In this document: one piece after another, positions 57,146 to 64,000 of the stretch | Numbering within the stretch: the first letter of the stretch is position 1 | Layout: every line of letters begins with the position of its first letter | DNA from: Ideonella_A intermedia_A | GTDB lineage: Bacteria > Pseudomonadota > Gammaproteobacteria > Burkholderiales > Burkholderiaceae_C | DNA: 64,000 nt | Direction of reading: 5' to 3' | NCBI GenBank assembly: GCA_943370175.1 | Contig: CALRPU020000003.1 | Location: 62,001 to 126,000 of the forward strand | Notes under the pieces: model-generated | What the model was told of the DNA's origin: nothing | Database searches by the model: none | What the model saw: only the letters and a program-made list of their open reading frames with translations | Translations under genes and position numbers: made by a program

Positions 57146-57315
57146 GATGCGACCCGCACGCGGGCGAAGTGGGGCAAGTGGTCCATGGCGTACAGCAACT
57201 GACTTGAACAGAGGCCCTCGCCAGACGCAAGCGGTGCGCGGCACGTTGGCGACGCACCCATGTTGGCAGGGCAAGTCACGGTGTGCGCAGCACCTGATCG
57301 GCCCACGGGAGAGAG

Positions 57316-57331
57316 CGTGAAATTGTTCACG
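57316..57331. promoter_or_regulatory. CRP-like palindrome CGTGAAATTGTTCACG
   Basis: A perfect 6-bp inverted repeat with a 4-nt centre. Read on either strand, GTGA-N6-TCAC equals the core of the CRP/Vfr-type consensus TGTGA-N6-TCACA. It lies in the 256-bp gap after the FHA gene, about 170 bp before the phosphodiesterase start. Confidence 0.5.
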
Positions 57332-57401
57332 AACACTCCGAACCTTGTCGCCGTCGCGCCTTGGCTTGTCCAGCGGCTGACTGGCCTCGGCCCCGTCGAA
57401 A

Positions 57402-58064
57402 TCAAGCCTGCACGAATTGCATCTGTGTGCCCGCCAACTCGATCACGTCACCGTTTTTCAGCGGGGTCGTTTCGCCCAGCAGGGGCTGGCCATTGACCAG
57501 GGGGCGGTTGATGCCATCGACATGGGCGAACAGGTAGCCGTTGGGCCGCTTGGTGATGGACGCCACCTGCACGCCGGGCTTGCCGACGGTGGTGACCACC
57601 TTGGTCAGCACGACCTCGCGTCCGGCCGCAGCGCCGTTCAGCACCTTGATCGACGCCGGGGCCACCGAGGTGCCCAGCATGCCGAGGCCAGATGGGACGC
57701 CCTGGTCATGGCTCACCGGGCCCGCTGGGCTGGCGCCTTCGGCCTTGAACACCTGGGTTCGTTCGTACGAGGCCCCGTCCTCGGCCAAGTACTTGATCTT
57801 GTATTTGCCGATCTCGACCGTGTCGTTGTGGGCCAGCAGTTGCTTCTTGACGGCCTTGCCGTTGATGTAAGTGCCGTTGGTGCTGTTGAGGTCTTCGACG
57901 AAGACGTCGCTGCCCACCAACTGGAGCACCGCATGTTCACCACTGACCGCCAAATTGTCGATGACCACGTCGTTGTAGGGCCGGCGTCCCAAGGTCGTCT
58001 TGTCCTTGGTGAGCGGGACCTCCTTGATCACCACACCTTCGAGCGACACGACCAGCTTACCCAT
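57402..58064 (-). CDS. Double FHA-domain phosphothreonine-binding protein
   Basis: A 220-residue protein. FHA1 is at about residues 20-95 (TTLGRRPYNDVVIDNLAVSG, EHAVLQLVGSDVFVEDLNST, NGTYINGKAV), with the Arg/Ser/Asn-Gly residues that bind phosphothreonine. A linker and a second, degenerate FHA-like domain follow at about 140-220 (VVTTVGKPGVQVASITKRPN, NGQPLLGETTPLKNGDVIEL). The start is ATG 58064 with AGAGGTCGAA upstream. It is the last of the kinase-phosphatase-FHA set and probably the readout of the kinase. Confidence 0.88.
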   Translation of the reverse strand: MGKLVVSLEGVVIKEVPLTKDKTTLGRRPYNDVVIDNLAVSGEHAVLQLVGSDVFVEDLNSTNGTYINGKAVKKQLLAHNDTVEIGKYKIKYLAEDGASYERTQVFKAEGASPAGPVSHDQGVPSGLGMLGTSVAPASIKVLNGAAAGREVVLTKVVTTVGKPGVQVASITKRPNGYLFAHVDGINRPLVNGQPLLGETTPLKNGDVIELAGTQMQFVQA

Positions 58065-58087
58065 TTCGACCTCTAGTTTCTGCTTCT

Positions 58088-58870
58088 TCAACGCTTGAAC
58101 GGCCACCAAGAGCGGCCGGTTTGGGCACTGGCACGGGCCCGTGCCAGTATCACCGAAATGTTGTCGCGGCCACCAGCCTCGTTGGCCGCCGTCACCAGGG
58201 CCGCCGCCAAGCTTTCCAGTGTCTGGTCGGGCCGCAGCACGCTGGCAATCGCGTCGTCGTCGAGCATGTCGGACAAGCCGTCGGAACACATCAAGTAGAG
58301 GTCACCCGCCCGCACTTCGTGGCGGTGCACTTCGAGCTGCACCAGGGATTCCACCCCCACTGCGCGGGTGACGAGGTTCTTGTTGGACGAAAAGGCCGCC
58401 TGTTCCGGCGAAATCAGGCCGGCATCGAGTTGCTCCTGCAGCAAGGAATGATCCCGGGTGATCTGTTGGAGAACGCCGTCGCGCAGCCGGTAGCCTCGTG
58501 AATCGCCCACGTGCCCCACCAGCAAGTTGTCGCCGCGGAACACGCCCATCACCAAGGTGGTGCCCATGCCGGCTTGGTGGGCGTTGAGCTTGGCCGCGCT
58601 GAGGATCGCCCGATTGGCGTTGTCGACGCACAGGGTCATGGCGCGGGTGACGTCGGCCAGCGCCGTGTTTGCGGCGACCTGGGACAGCCAGCGGCCCAGC
58701 TCGTCCTCGATGTGCGAGGTGGCCATGTGGCTGGCCACCTCGCCGGCGTTGTAGCCCCCCATGCCGTCGGCCAGGATCATCAAGGCATGGGACGGGTTGA
58801 CGGTGACCGAGTCCTCGTTGTTGCTGCGTGAACGGCCGGTGTCGGTGGCGCTGTAGAACTCGATGTCCAT
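58088..58870 (-). CDS. PP2C-family protein serine/threonine phosphatase
   Basis: A 260-residue cytoplasmic metal-dependent phosphatase. Its PP2C motifs are NEDSV, ILADGMGGYNAGEVAS, GHVGDSRGYRLRDG, MCSDGLSDMLDDD and GGRDNISVILA, which supply the metal-binding Asp residues. It starts MDIEFYSATDTGRSRSNNED and reverses Ser/Thr phosphorylation by the upstream kinase. It begins 51 nt after the kinase stop, and the FHA gene follows after 23 nt. Confidence 0.95.
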   Translation of the reverse strand: MDIEFYSATDTGRSRSNNEDSVTVNPSHALMILADGMGGYNAGEVASHMATSHIEDELGRWLSQVAANTALADVTRAMTLCVDNANRAILSAAKLNAHQAGMGTTLVMGVFRGDNLLVGHVGDSRGYRLRDGVLQQITRDHSLLQEQLDAGLISPEQAAFSSNKNLVTRAVGVESLVQLEVHRHEVRAGDLYLMCSDGLSDMLDDDAIASVLRPDQTLESLAAALVTAANEAGGRDNISVILARARASAQTGRSWWPFKR

Positions 58871-58921
58871 GGGGTGCTCGCAGCCGGCAGGTCGGGCACG
58901 CGGCGTCGCGTGCGTGGGCGT

Positions 58922-60445
58922 TCAGGAGCTGGAATTGTGCCCTGACTCACCCGGCACAACGCGCACCGTTGCGTCGTAAGCGCTCGTCCCAGGGGGGTCG
59001 GTCGCGGTCGCCGACGCGGACATGGGCAACATGGCGCTCCCCCACAGGGGGCCGGTGCCGGCCGAATCGATCTTGCGCAACTCGTCGGCCAAAGCAGCCC
59101 CATCGTGGGGACGGTCTGCGACCGACTTCGACAGCGCCCAGGCGAGGGCGCGTGCCACCGATTCGGGCAGCTCCGCGCGCACGGTCCGAATGTCTGGCGC
59201 CACGCCATTGGCGATCTGGTACATCAGCTTGGCCATGGAGTCGGCCTGGAACGGCAGCTGCCCGCACAACAGCTGAAACAGCATGACGCCCAGCGAGTAG
59301 ATGTCCGCGCGCCCGTCCACCCGCTGTCCGGCAAGGTGCTCCGGGGCCATGAAGCTGGGGGTGCCCAGGACCATGCCGGTGCGGGTGCGGCTCGCGTCGG
59401 TGATGCGGGCGATGCCGAAATCGGTGACCTTGACCGCGCCGCTGGGCAAATGAAGCATCACGTTGGCGGGCTTGACGTCGCGGTGCACCACCCCTTGACC
59501 GTGGGCGTAAGCCAAGGCGTCCGCGACCCGGGCGCCGATGCGAAGCACCACCGGCACCGGCAGCAGGCTGCTCGGGTGGGTGTGACGCTGCAGGTCGTGG
59601 CCCTTGAGGAACTCCATGGCGATGTAGGCGAGCTCGTCTTCTTCGCCCACGTCGAAGATGGTCACGATGTCGCGGTGCTGAAGCCGACCCGCGGTTTCGG
59701 CCTCGCGGAAGAAGCGCCGTTTGGCTTCCTCCAGTTCAGCGCCCTGGAATTCCTGGCCGAGGGCCATCGTCTTGATCGCCACCTGGCGGCCGAGCAGGGA
59801 ATCGGTGCCCAGAAAGACCGCGCCCATGGACCCGCGGCCCAGGGCTCTTTCGATGCGGTAACGGCCCAGCGCGGTGCGCTGCAGATCGGCCATGGGGAGG
59901 CCGCCGTGGCTGGGCATGGCCGGATCGTTTGGCGGAAACTTCACCGCCCCCGGCCTCGGGGCGTCCTCGCCCGCCCCCTCAGGTTTGACGCCCGGGTGGG
60001 TCGCGGTGGCACTGACGGGCGTCGGGTGGGTCGCCGGACTGCGCGGGGGGCGCGGTGCCGTGGTCGGTGTCGGTGTGGACGGTGGTGCGGGCGCGGGGGC
60101 AGACGCCAGGACCGGCGAGGCGGCCAAGGCGTCGGAGATCCGGGCAGTGCGCAGCTTGTGCTGCCGCTGTCGCGCCTTCTCTTTGGCCTCGCGCGTCGCC
60201 TGCCGCCGCTGGTTGCGGCCCAGCGACCAGCCGGCGTGGCCGGCGAGCAGCGCCGTCACGCCCATCATGGGTGCGACCACGCCCACCAGGCCCGGCATCG
60301 CGGCCAGGGCCAACATCGAGACCGCGGCCAGCGCGGTCACCCCGAGGGCCGTGACGGGCGGCAGCCTCGGCAACCCATGCACGAGGTAGCCCGCCACCAA
60401 CGCCAGCAAGACCAGCGCGGCGAGGGTCACGACCAGCGGATTCAT
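58922..60445 (-). CDS. Membrane-anchored Hanks-type Ser/Thr protein kinase
   Basis: A 507-residue kinase. Two or three hydrophobic helices lie at about residues 5-75 (VTLAALVLLALVAGYLV, ALGVTALAAVSMLALAAM). A basic coiled-like stretch and a Pro/Ala/Thr linker at about 110-175 follow, then the kinase domain at about 185-455. Kinase motifs are LGRGSMGAVFLG (P-loop), VAIKTM (Lys), HRDVKPANVMLH (catalytic loop), VTDFGIARI (DFG) and MAPEHL (APE). An N-terminal membrane anchor is less common than the C-terminal anchor of PknB-type kinases. The start is ATG 60445; the open frame upstream overlaps the terC end. Confidence 0.93.
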   Translation of the reverse strand: MNPLVVTLAALVLLALVAGYLVHGLPRLPPVTALGVTALAAVSMLALAAMPGLVGVVAPMMGVTALLAGHAGWSLGRNQRRQATREAKEKARQRQHKLRTARISDALAASPVLASAPAPAPPSTPTPTTAPRPPRSPATHPTPVSATATHPGVKPEGAGEDAPRPGAVKFPPNDPAMPSHGGLPMADLQRTALGRYRIERALGRGSMGAVFLGTDSLLGRQVAIKTMALGQEFQGAELEEAKRRFFREAETAGRLQHRDIVTIFDVGEEDELAYIAMEFLKGHDLQRHTHPSSLLPVPVVLRIGARVADALAYAHGQGVVHRDVKPANVMLHLPSGAVKVTDFGIARITDASRTRTGMVLGTPSFMAPEHLAGQRVDGRADIYSLGVMLFQLLCGQLPFQADSMAKLMYQIANGVAPDIRTVRAELPESVARALAWALSKSVADRPHDGAALADELRKIDSAGTGPLWGSAMLPMSASATATDPPGTSAYDATVRVVPGESGHNSSS

Positions 60446-60491
60446 GATGAAGGGTCCATCACGAACCCACGTCCCACCGCCGGTCGGCTCG

Positions 60492-61226
60492 TCAACTTGC
60501 GTTGGCGGCCGGGCTGGGTCGCCGTGACGCGATCCACTTCCCAATCGCCAGGACGATCAGCGCACCGATCACGCCAGCGGCGTACTTGAGCGTGTCGCTG
60601 ACCACGATCTTCGGGAACTGGGCCAAGACTTCCGGATTGACCAGGGCAGGATCGGTGACCGCCATCGTGCCTGCGATCCAGCCCAGGAGCATGCCGCCGA
60701 TGGTGATGATCATCGGGAACCGGTCCATCAACTTGATCACCAGCTGGCTGCCCCAGACGATGATCGGGATGCTGACGAGCAGGCCGAAGACCACCAGCGG
60801 CATCTTGTGATCGCCACCCGCGCTTTCGGCCGCACCGGCGATGGCGATCACGTTGTCGATGCTCATCACCAGGTCCGCGATGATCACGGTCTTGACGGCG
60901 CCCCAGAGCTTGTCGCTGCCCTGCACATTGCCATGGTCGTCGTCGTGGTCAGGGGCCAGCAACTTCACGCCAATCCACACCAGCAGGACCGCCCCGACCA
61001 GTTTGAGGAAGGGGATCGCCAACAAGGTCAAGGCGAAGAAGATCAACACCACGCGCAGCAGGATCGCGCCCGCGGTTCCCCACAGGATGCCCAGCGTGCG
61101 CTGCCTCGGGGGCAGCTTTCGACAGGCCAGCGCGATGACGACGGCATTGTCGCCACCGAGCAGGATGTCGATCATGATGATCTGCCCGACGGCGATCCAA
61201 AATTCGGGCGTCATGAACGTGTCCAT
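60492..61226 (-). CDS. TerC/YjbE family integral membrane protein
   Basis: A 244-residue protein with seven predicted helices and the TerC signature of acidic residues in membrane segments (DILLGGDNAVVIALACRKLP, VMSIDNVIAIAGAAE). Family members are linked to metal, especially manganese, homeostasis or tellurite resistance. It begins MDTFMTPEFWIAVGQIIMID. It lies between the sucCD operon and the kinase, 46 nt before the latter; sucCD-terC is a common Burkholderiales neighbourhood. The transported ion is not shown by sequence. Confidence 0.93.
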   Translation of the reverse strand: MDTFMTPEFWIAVGQIIMIDILLGGDNAVVIALACRKLPPRQRTLGILWGTAGAILLRVVLIFFALTLLAIPFLKLVGAVLLVWIGVKLLAPDHDDDHGNVQGSDKLWGAVKTVIIADLVMSIDNVIAIAGAAESAGGDHKMPLVVFGLLVSIPIIVWGSQLVIKLMDRFPMIITIGGMLLGWIAGTMAVTDPALVNPEVLAQFPKIVVSDTLKYAAGVIGALIVLAIGKWIASRRPSPAANAS

Positions 61227-61326
61227 GCCGGGGTGTCCTCGTTGAGTGAGTTTTGAAAGCGGAGAGTTTAGGCGGGGGCCCGAAGGATTCAGTGCGTAGA
61301 ACCACGCACGCCCGCGCCCATGACAA

Positions 61327-61347
61327 AGGCGGGCCCGTGGCCCGCCT
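61327..61347 (-). terminator. sucCD terminator
   Basis: Nine-bp stem AGGCGGGCC/GGCCCGCCT with a CGT loop, followed by TTTGT on the minus strand, 24 nt after the sucD stop. Confidence 0.8.
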
Positions 61348-61370
61348 GTTTGACTGGGCTCAGGGCCGGG

Positions 61371-62264
61371 TCACAGCAGGGCCTTCAGCAGGCGGCCCAT
61401 TTCGGACGGGTTTCGGGTCACCGTGAAGCCGCATTCCTCCATGATGGCCAACTTGGCGTCGGCGGTGTCGGCACCGCCCGAAATCAAGGCGCCCGCATGC
61501 CCCATGCGCTTGCCCGCCGGGGCAGTGACGCCCGCGATGAAGCCAACGATGGGCTTCTTCATGTTGGCCTTGCACCAGCGCGCGGCGTCCGCCTCGTCCG
61601 GGCCGCCGATCTCGCCGATCATGATCACGGCGTCGGTGTCCGGGTCGTCATTGAAGGCCTTCATCACATCGATGTGTTTGAGGCCGTTGATCGGGTCGCC
61701 GCCGATGCCCACGGCGCTGGACTGGCCCAGGCCGATCTCGGTCAGCTGCGCCACCGCCTCATAGGTGAGCGTTCCCGAGCGCGACACGACGCCGATCCGC
61801 CCCTTGCGGTGAATGTGGCCCGGCATGATGCCGATCTTGATTTCGTCCGGCGTGATCAAGCCAGGGCAGTTCGGGCCGAGCAGCAAGGTCTTCTTGCCGC
61901 CCTGGGCTTCCTTGAGCTTCATGCGGTTGCGCACCTGCAGCATGTCCTTGATCGGGATGCCTTCGGTGATGCAGATGACGAGGTCGAGGTCGGCCTCGAC
62001 GGCCTCCCAGATGGCGTCGGCCGCGCCCGCCGGCGGCACGTAGATCACGCTGACCGTGGCGCCGGTGGCGGCCGCGGCCTCTTTGACGCTCGCGTGGATG
62101 GGAATGCCTTCGAAGCTTTCTCCGGCCTTCTTCGGGTTGACGCCGGCCACGAAGCAGTTCTTGCCGTTGGCGTAGGCCTGGCAGCCCTTGGTGTGGAACT
62201 GGCCGGTCTTGCCCGTGATGCCCTGGGTGATGACCCGGGTGTCCTTGTTGATGAGGATGCTCAT
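61371..62264 (-). CDS. sucD: Succinyl-CoA synthetase subunit alpha
   Basis: This TCA cycle subunit carries the phosphohistidine and binds CoA. It has 297 residues: MSILINKDTRVITQGITGKT at the start, GPNCPGLITPDEIKIGIMPG, GIGGDPINGL, and the active His in GKRMGHAGALISGG. It is 23 nt downstream of sucC, and the pair makes succinate, CoA and nucleoside triphosphate. Length and motifs are typical. Confidence 0.98.
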   Translation of the reverse strand: MSILINKDTRVITQGITGKTGQFHTKGCQAYANGKNCFVAGVNPKKAGESFEGIPIHASVKEAAAATGATVSVIYVPPAGAADAIWEAVEADLDLVICITEGIPIKDMLQVRNRMKLKEAQGGKKTLLLGPNCPGLITPDEIKIGIMPGHIHRKGRIGVVSRSGTLTYEAVAQLTEIGLGQSSAVGIGGDPINGLKHIDVMKAFNDDPDTDAVIMIGEIGGPDEADAARWCKANMKKPIVGFIAGVTAPAGKRMGHAGALISGGADTADAKLAIMEECGFTVTRNPSEMGRLLKALL

Positions 62265-62287
62265 GTCGGTGCTCTTTCGCGGGCGGG

Positions 62288-63448
62288 TTACTTGACGGCA
62301 GCGACGATCTTGGTCGCGGCTTCGGCCATGGTGTCGGCACTGATGATGGGCAGGCCGGAGTCCTTGAGCATCTGTTTGCCCAGTTCCTCGTTGGTGCCCT
62401 TCATGCGCACGACCAGCGGCACACTCAGGTTGACGGCCTTGCAAGCGGCGATCACGCCCTCGGCGATCGTGTCGCAGCGCATGATGCCGCCGAAGATGTT
62501 GACCAGGATGGCCTTGACCTTCGGGCTCGACAGCATGATCTTGAAGGCTTCGGTGACCTTCTCGGCGGTGGCGCCACCGCCCACGTCGAGAAAGTTGGCC
62601 GGCTCGCCGCCGAACAACTTGATGGTGTCCATCGTGGCCATGGCCAGGCCGGCGCCGTTGACGAGGCAGCCGATGTTGCCGTCGAGCTGGATGTAGGCGA
62701 GATCGAACTTGCTGGCCTCGACTTCGGCGGGGTCTTCCTCGTCGAGGTCACGGTAGGCCACGATTTCAGGGTGGCGGAACAGCGCATTGCTGTCGAAGTT
62801 GAACTTCGCGTCGAGCGCCTTGATGTTGCCGTTGCCTTCAAGAATCAGGGGATTGATTTCGGCCAGGCTGGCGTCGGTGTCCATGTAGCACTGGTACAGC
62901 TTCTTGAACACGTCGATGGCCTGTGCCTGCGAGGCCGGTGGCACGCCGATGCCGTTGGCCAGTTCCTGGCCTTGTGCGTCGCTCAGGCCGGTCGCGGGGT
63001 CGACGAACACCTTGATGATCTTCTCGGGGGTGGCGTGGGCCACTTCCTCGATGTCCATGCCGCCCTCGCTGGAGGCCATGATGGCCACGCGCTGGGTGGC
63101 GCGGTCGGTCACGGCCGCCACGTAATACTCTTTCTTGATGTCCGCGCCTTCCTCGATCAGCAGGCGACGCACTTTCTGACCCTCCGGGCCCGTCTGGTGG
63201 GTCTTCAACTGCATGCCGAGGATGTCGCCGGACAGCTGCTTCACCTCATCGAGCGAGCGGGCGAGCTTCACGCCGCCGCCCTTGCCGCGGCCACCCGCGT
63301 GGATCTGCGCCTTCACCACCCAGACCGGCCCGCCAAGCTTCTGCGCCGCGTCCGATGCTTCCTGCACGCTGAAGGCGGGGTAGCCGCGCGGCACGGGCAC
63401 GCCGAATTGGCGCAGGATTTCCTTACCTTGGTACTCGTGGATTTTCAT
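62288..63448 (-). CDS. sucC: Succinyl-CoA synthetase subunit beta
   Basis: A 386-residue ATP-grasp subunit binding nucleotide and succinate. It begins MKIHEYQGKEILRQFGVPVP. Other hallmarks are VVKAQIHAGGRGKGGGVKLA, NPLILEGNGNIKALDAKFNF and NIFGGIMRCDTIAEGV. The start overlaps the upstream DUF2889 gene by 4 nt (ATGA), which implies coupling. The order sucC-sucD is standard. Confidence 0.98.
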   Translation of the reverse strand: MKIHEYQGKEILRQFGVPVPRGYPAFSVQEASDAAQKLGGPVWVVKAQIHAGGRGKGGGVKLARSLDEVKQLSGDILGMQLKTHQTGPEGQKVRRLLIEEGADIKKEYYVAAVTDRATQRVAIMASSEGGMDIEEVAHATPEKIIKVFVDPATGLSDAQGQELANGIGVPPASQAQAIDVFKKLYQCYMDTDASLAEINPLILEGNGNIKALDAKFNFDSNALFRHPEIVAYRDLDEEDPAEVEASKFDLAYIQLDGNIGCLVNGAGLAMATMDTIKLFGGEPANFLDVGGGATAEKVTEAFKIMLSSPKVKAILVNIFGGIMRCDTIAEGVIAACKAVNLSVPLVVRMKGTNEELGKQMLKDSGLPIISADTMAEAATKIVAAVK

Positions 63449-64000
63449 GAGGCGTTCTCTGAGGGGACGGTGACGGGGGAAGACGCGGCAGGGCCGGACG
63501 GACGGTGCCAACGGGGATAAAACTGGGCCACGGCCGGCCCGTCGCTGCGCAGCGCGTGGCAGCGGTCGATCTGAAAGGGTGGCTGTCCGTCGGCGCTGCC
63601 CTCGCGGGTGTTGAGCACATCGCCCGCAAACGCCTGGACCACGGCGGTCGGCAGCACCTGGGTCATCTCGGTGAGGTGGGTGCAGCCGAGCACGCCGCCA
63701 AGGCGCTGTCGAACCGCCTGGCGAAAGCCCTTGAGCAGGTTCAAACCGACCAGCGCACGGTAGGCGTCGCCACTGGGTCCACCGTGGTGGTCGCAGTGCC
63801 CGACGTAGGGCATCCACACCGTCTGCGAGCCAGCCTCGACAATGTTGAAGGATTCATCGACGACCAAGCGCAGCAGCATCTCGTGGATGGGCGTGCCGGC
63901 CGGTCGAAGCGTGTCGGCCAACAGCACGTCGCGGGTCTTGAGGTCGGTGAGCCGAGCGTCCACCTCCCACAGGCCGCCGCCACGCGCAAAGACCTGAACG
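63445..64000 (-). CDS. DUF2889 domain protein (5' end outside the window)
   Basis: The frame stays open to the window edge, so the N-terminus is missing. At least 184 residues remain. VQVFARGGGLWEVDARLTDL and KTRDVLLADTLRPAGTPIHE match the DUF2889 opening. GHCDHHGGPSGDAYRALVGL and LGGVLGCTHLTEMTQVLPTA follow, with conserved His and Cys residues that look like a metal or catalytic site. The family is of unknown function and common upstream of sucCD in Burkholderiales. Confidence 0.85.
   Translation of the reverse strand, partial: VQVFARGGGLWEVDARLTDLKTRDVLLADTLRPAGTPIHEMLLRLVVDESFNIVEAGSQTVWMPYVGHCDHHGGPSGDAYRALVGLNLLKGFRQAVRQRLGGVLGCTHLTEMTQVLPTAVVQAFAGDVLNTREGSADGQPPFQIDRCHALRSDGPAVAQFYPRWHRPSGPAASSPVTVPSENAS

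Overview
The window is about 70% G+C by eye, tightly packed, and looks like chromosomal DNA of a Burkholderiales betaproteobacterium, most likely near the Rubrivivax/Leptothrix/Ideonella or Comamonadaceae groups. Grounds are the gene content (split pntAA-pntAB-pntB, nudJ-mnmA, PglL-type ligases beside type IV pilins, DUF2889-sucC-sucD-terC) and codon use. The placement is an inference. I see no tRNA, rRNA, CRISPR array, complete insertion sequence or prophage.

Layout. 1-2.9 kb: lptA (3' part), lptB and rpoN (sigma-54). 2.9-12.3 kb: RNA methyltransferase, YidB-like protein, rsmE, a membrane protein, fadD, an MFS transporter and the three-gene transhydrogenase operon. 12.4-19.5 kb: nudJ, mnmA, then a cupredoxin-like periplasmic protein whose stop overlaps the start of a Cache/HAMP/GGDEF/EAL protein, followed by di-haem and tri-haem cytochromes c. 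19.5-20.1 kb is the only long stretch with no gene I can call. 20.1-30.7 kb: ssb, an S9 peptidase, recQ, a lipoprotein, an ECF sigma factor with a likely anti-sigma partner, and uvrA. 30.7-34.1 kb: an OmpA-like protein, a small catabolic-looking cluster (HCCA isomerase, dienelactone hydrolase, amidohydrolase) and a histone-H1-tailed SWIB protein.

34.4-39.8 kb is an iron-uptake locus on the minus strand, tonB-exbB-exbD-receptor-piuC, with a good Fur box in front of tonB. Between exbD and the receptor lie five 11-bp direct repeats, one per helical turn. 39.8-50.8 kb: a holin-like membrane protein, pbpC with a very large alpha-2-macroglobulin, a BepA-like M48 protease and moaC.

50.9-56.4 kb is the most interesting region. 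Two different PglL/Wzy-type O-glycan ligases flank a pilin array: a 5'-damaged pilin copy, an intact pilA with a sigma-54 promoter, and a second intact pilin. The damaged copy matches 320 nt of pilA with 14 mismatches and no indels. It could be a decaying duplicate or a silent donor for gene conversion. 56.4-60.4 kb is a signalling module: membrane-anchored Ser/Thr kinase, PP2C phosphatase, double-FHA protein and a class II cyclic-nucleotide phosphodiesterase with a CRP-like palindrome upstream. The window ends with terC, sucD, sucC and a 5'-truncated DUF2889 gene.

Motifs, spacings and mismatch counts were read by eye. Family names rest on motif and length recognition, without database searches.
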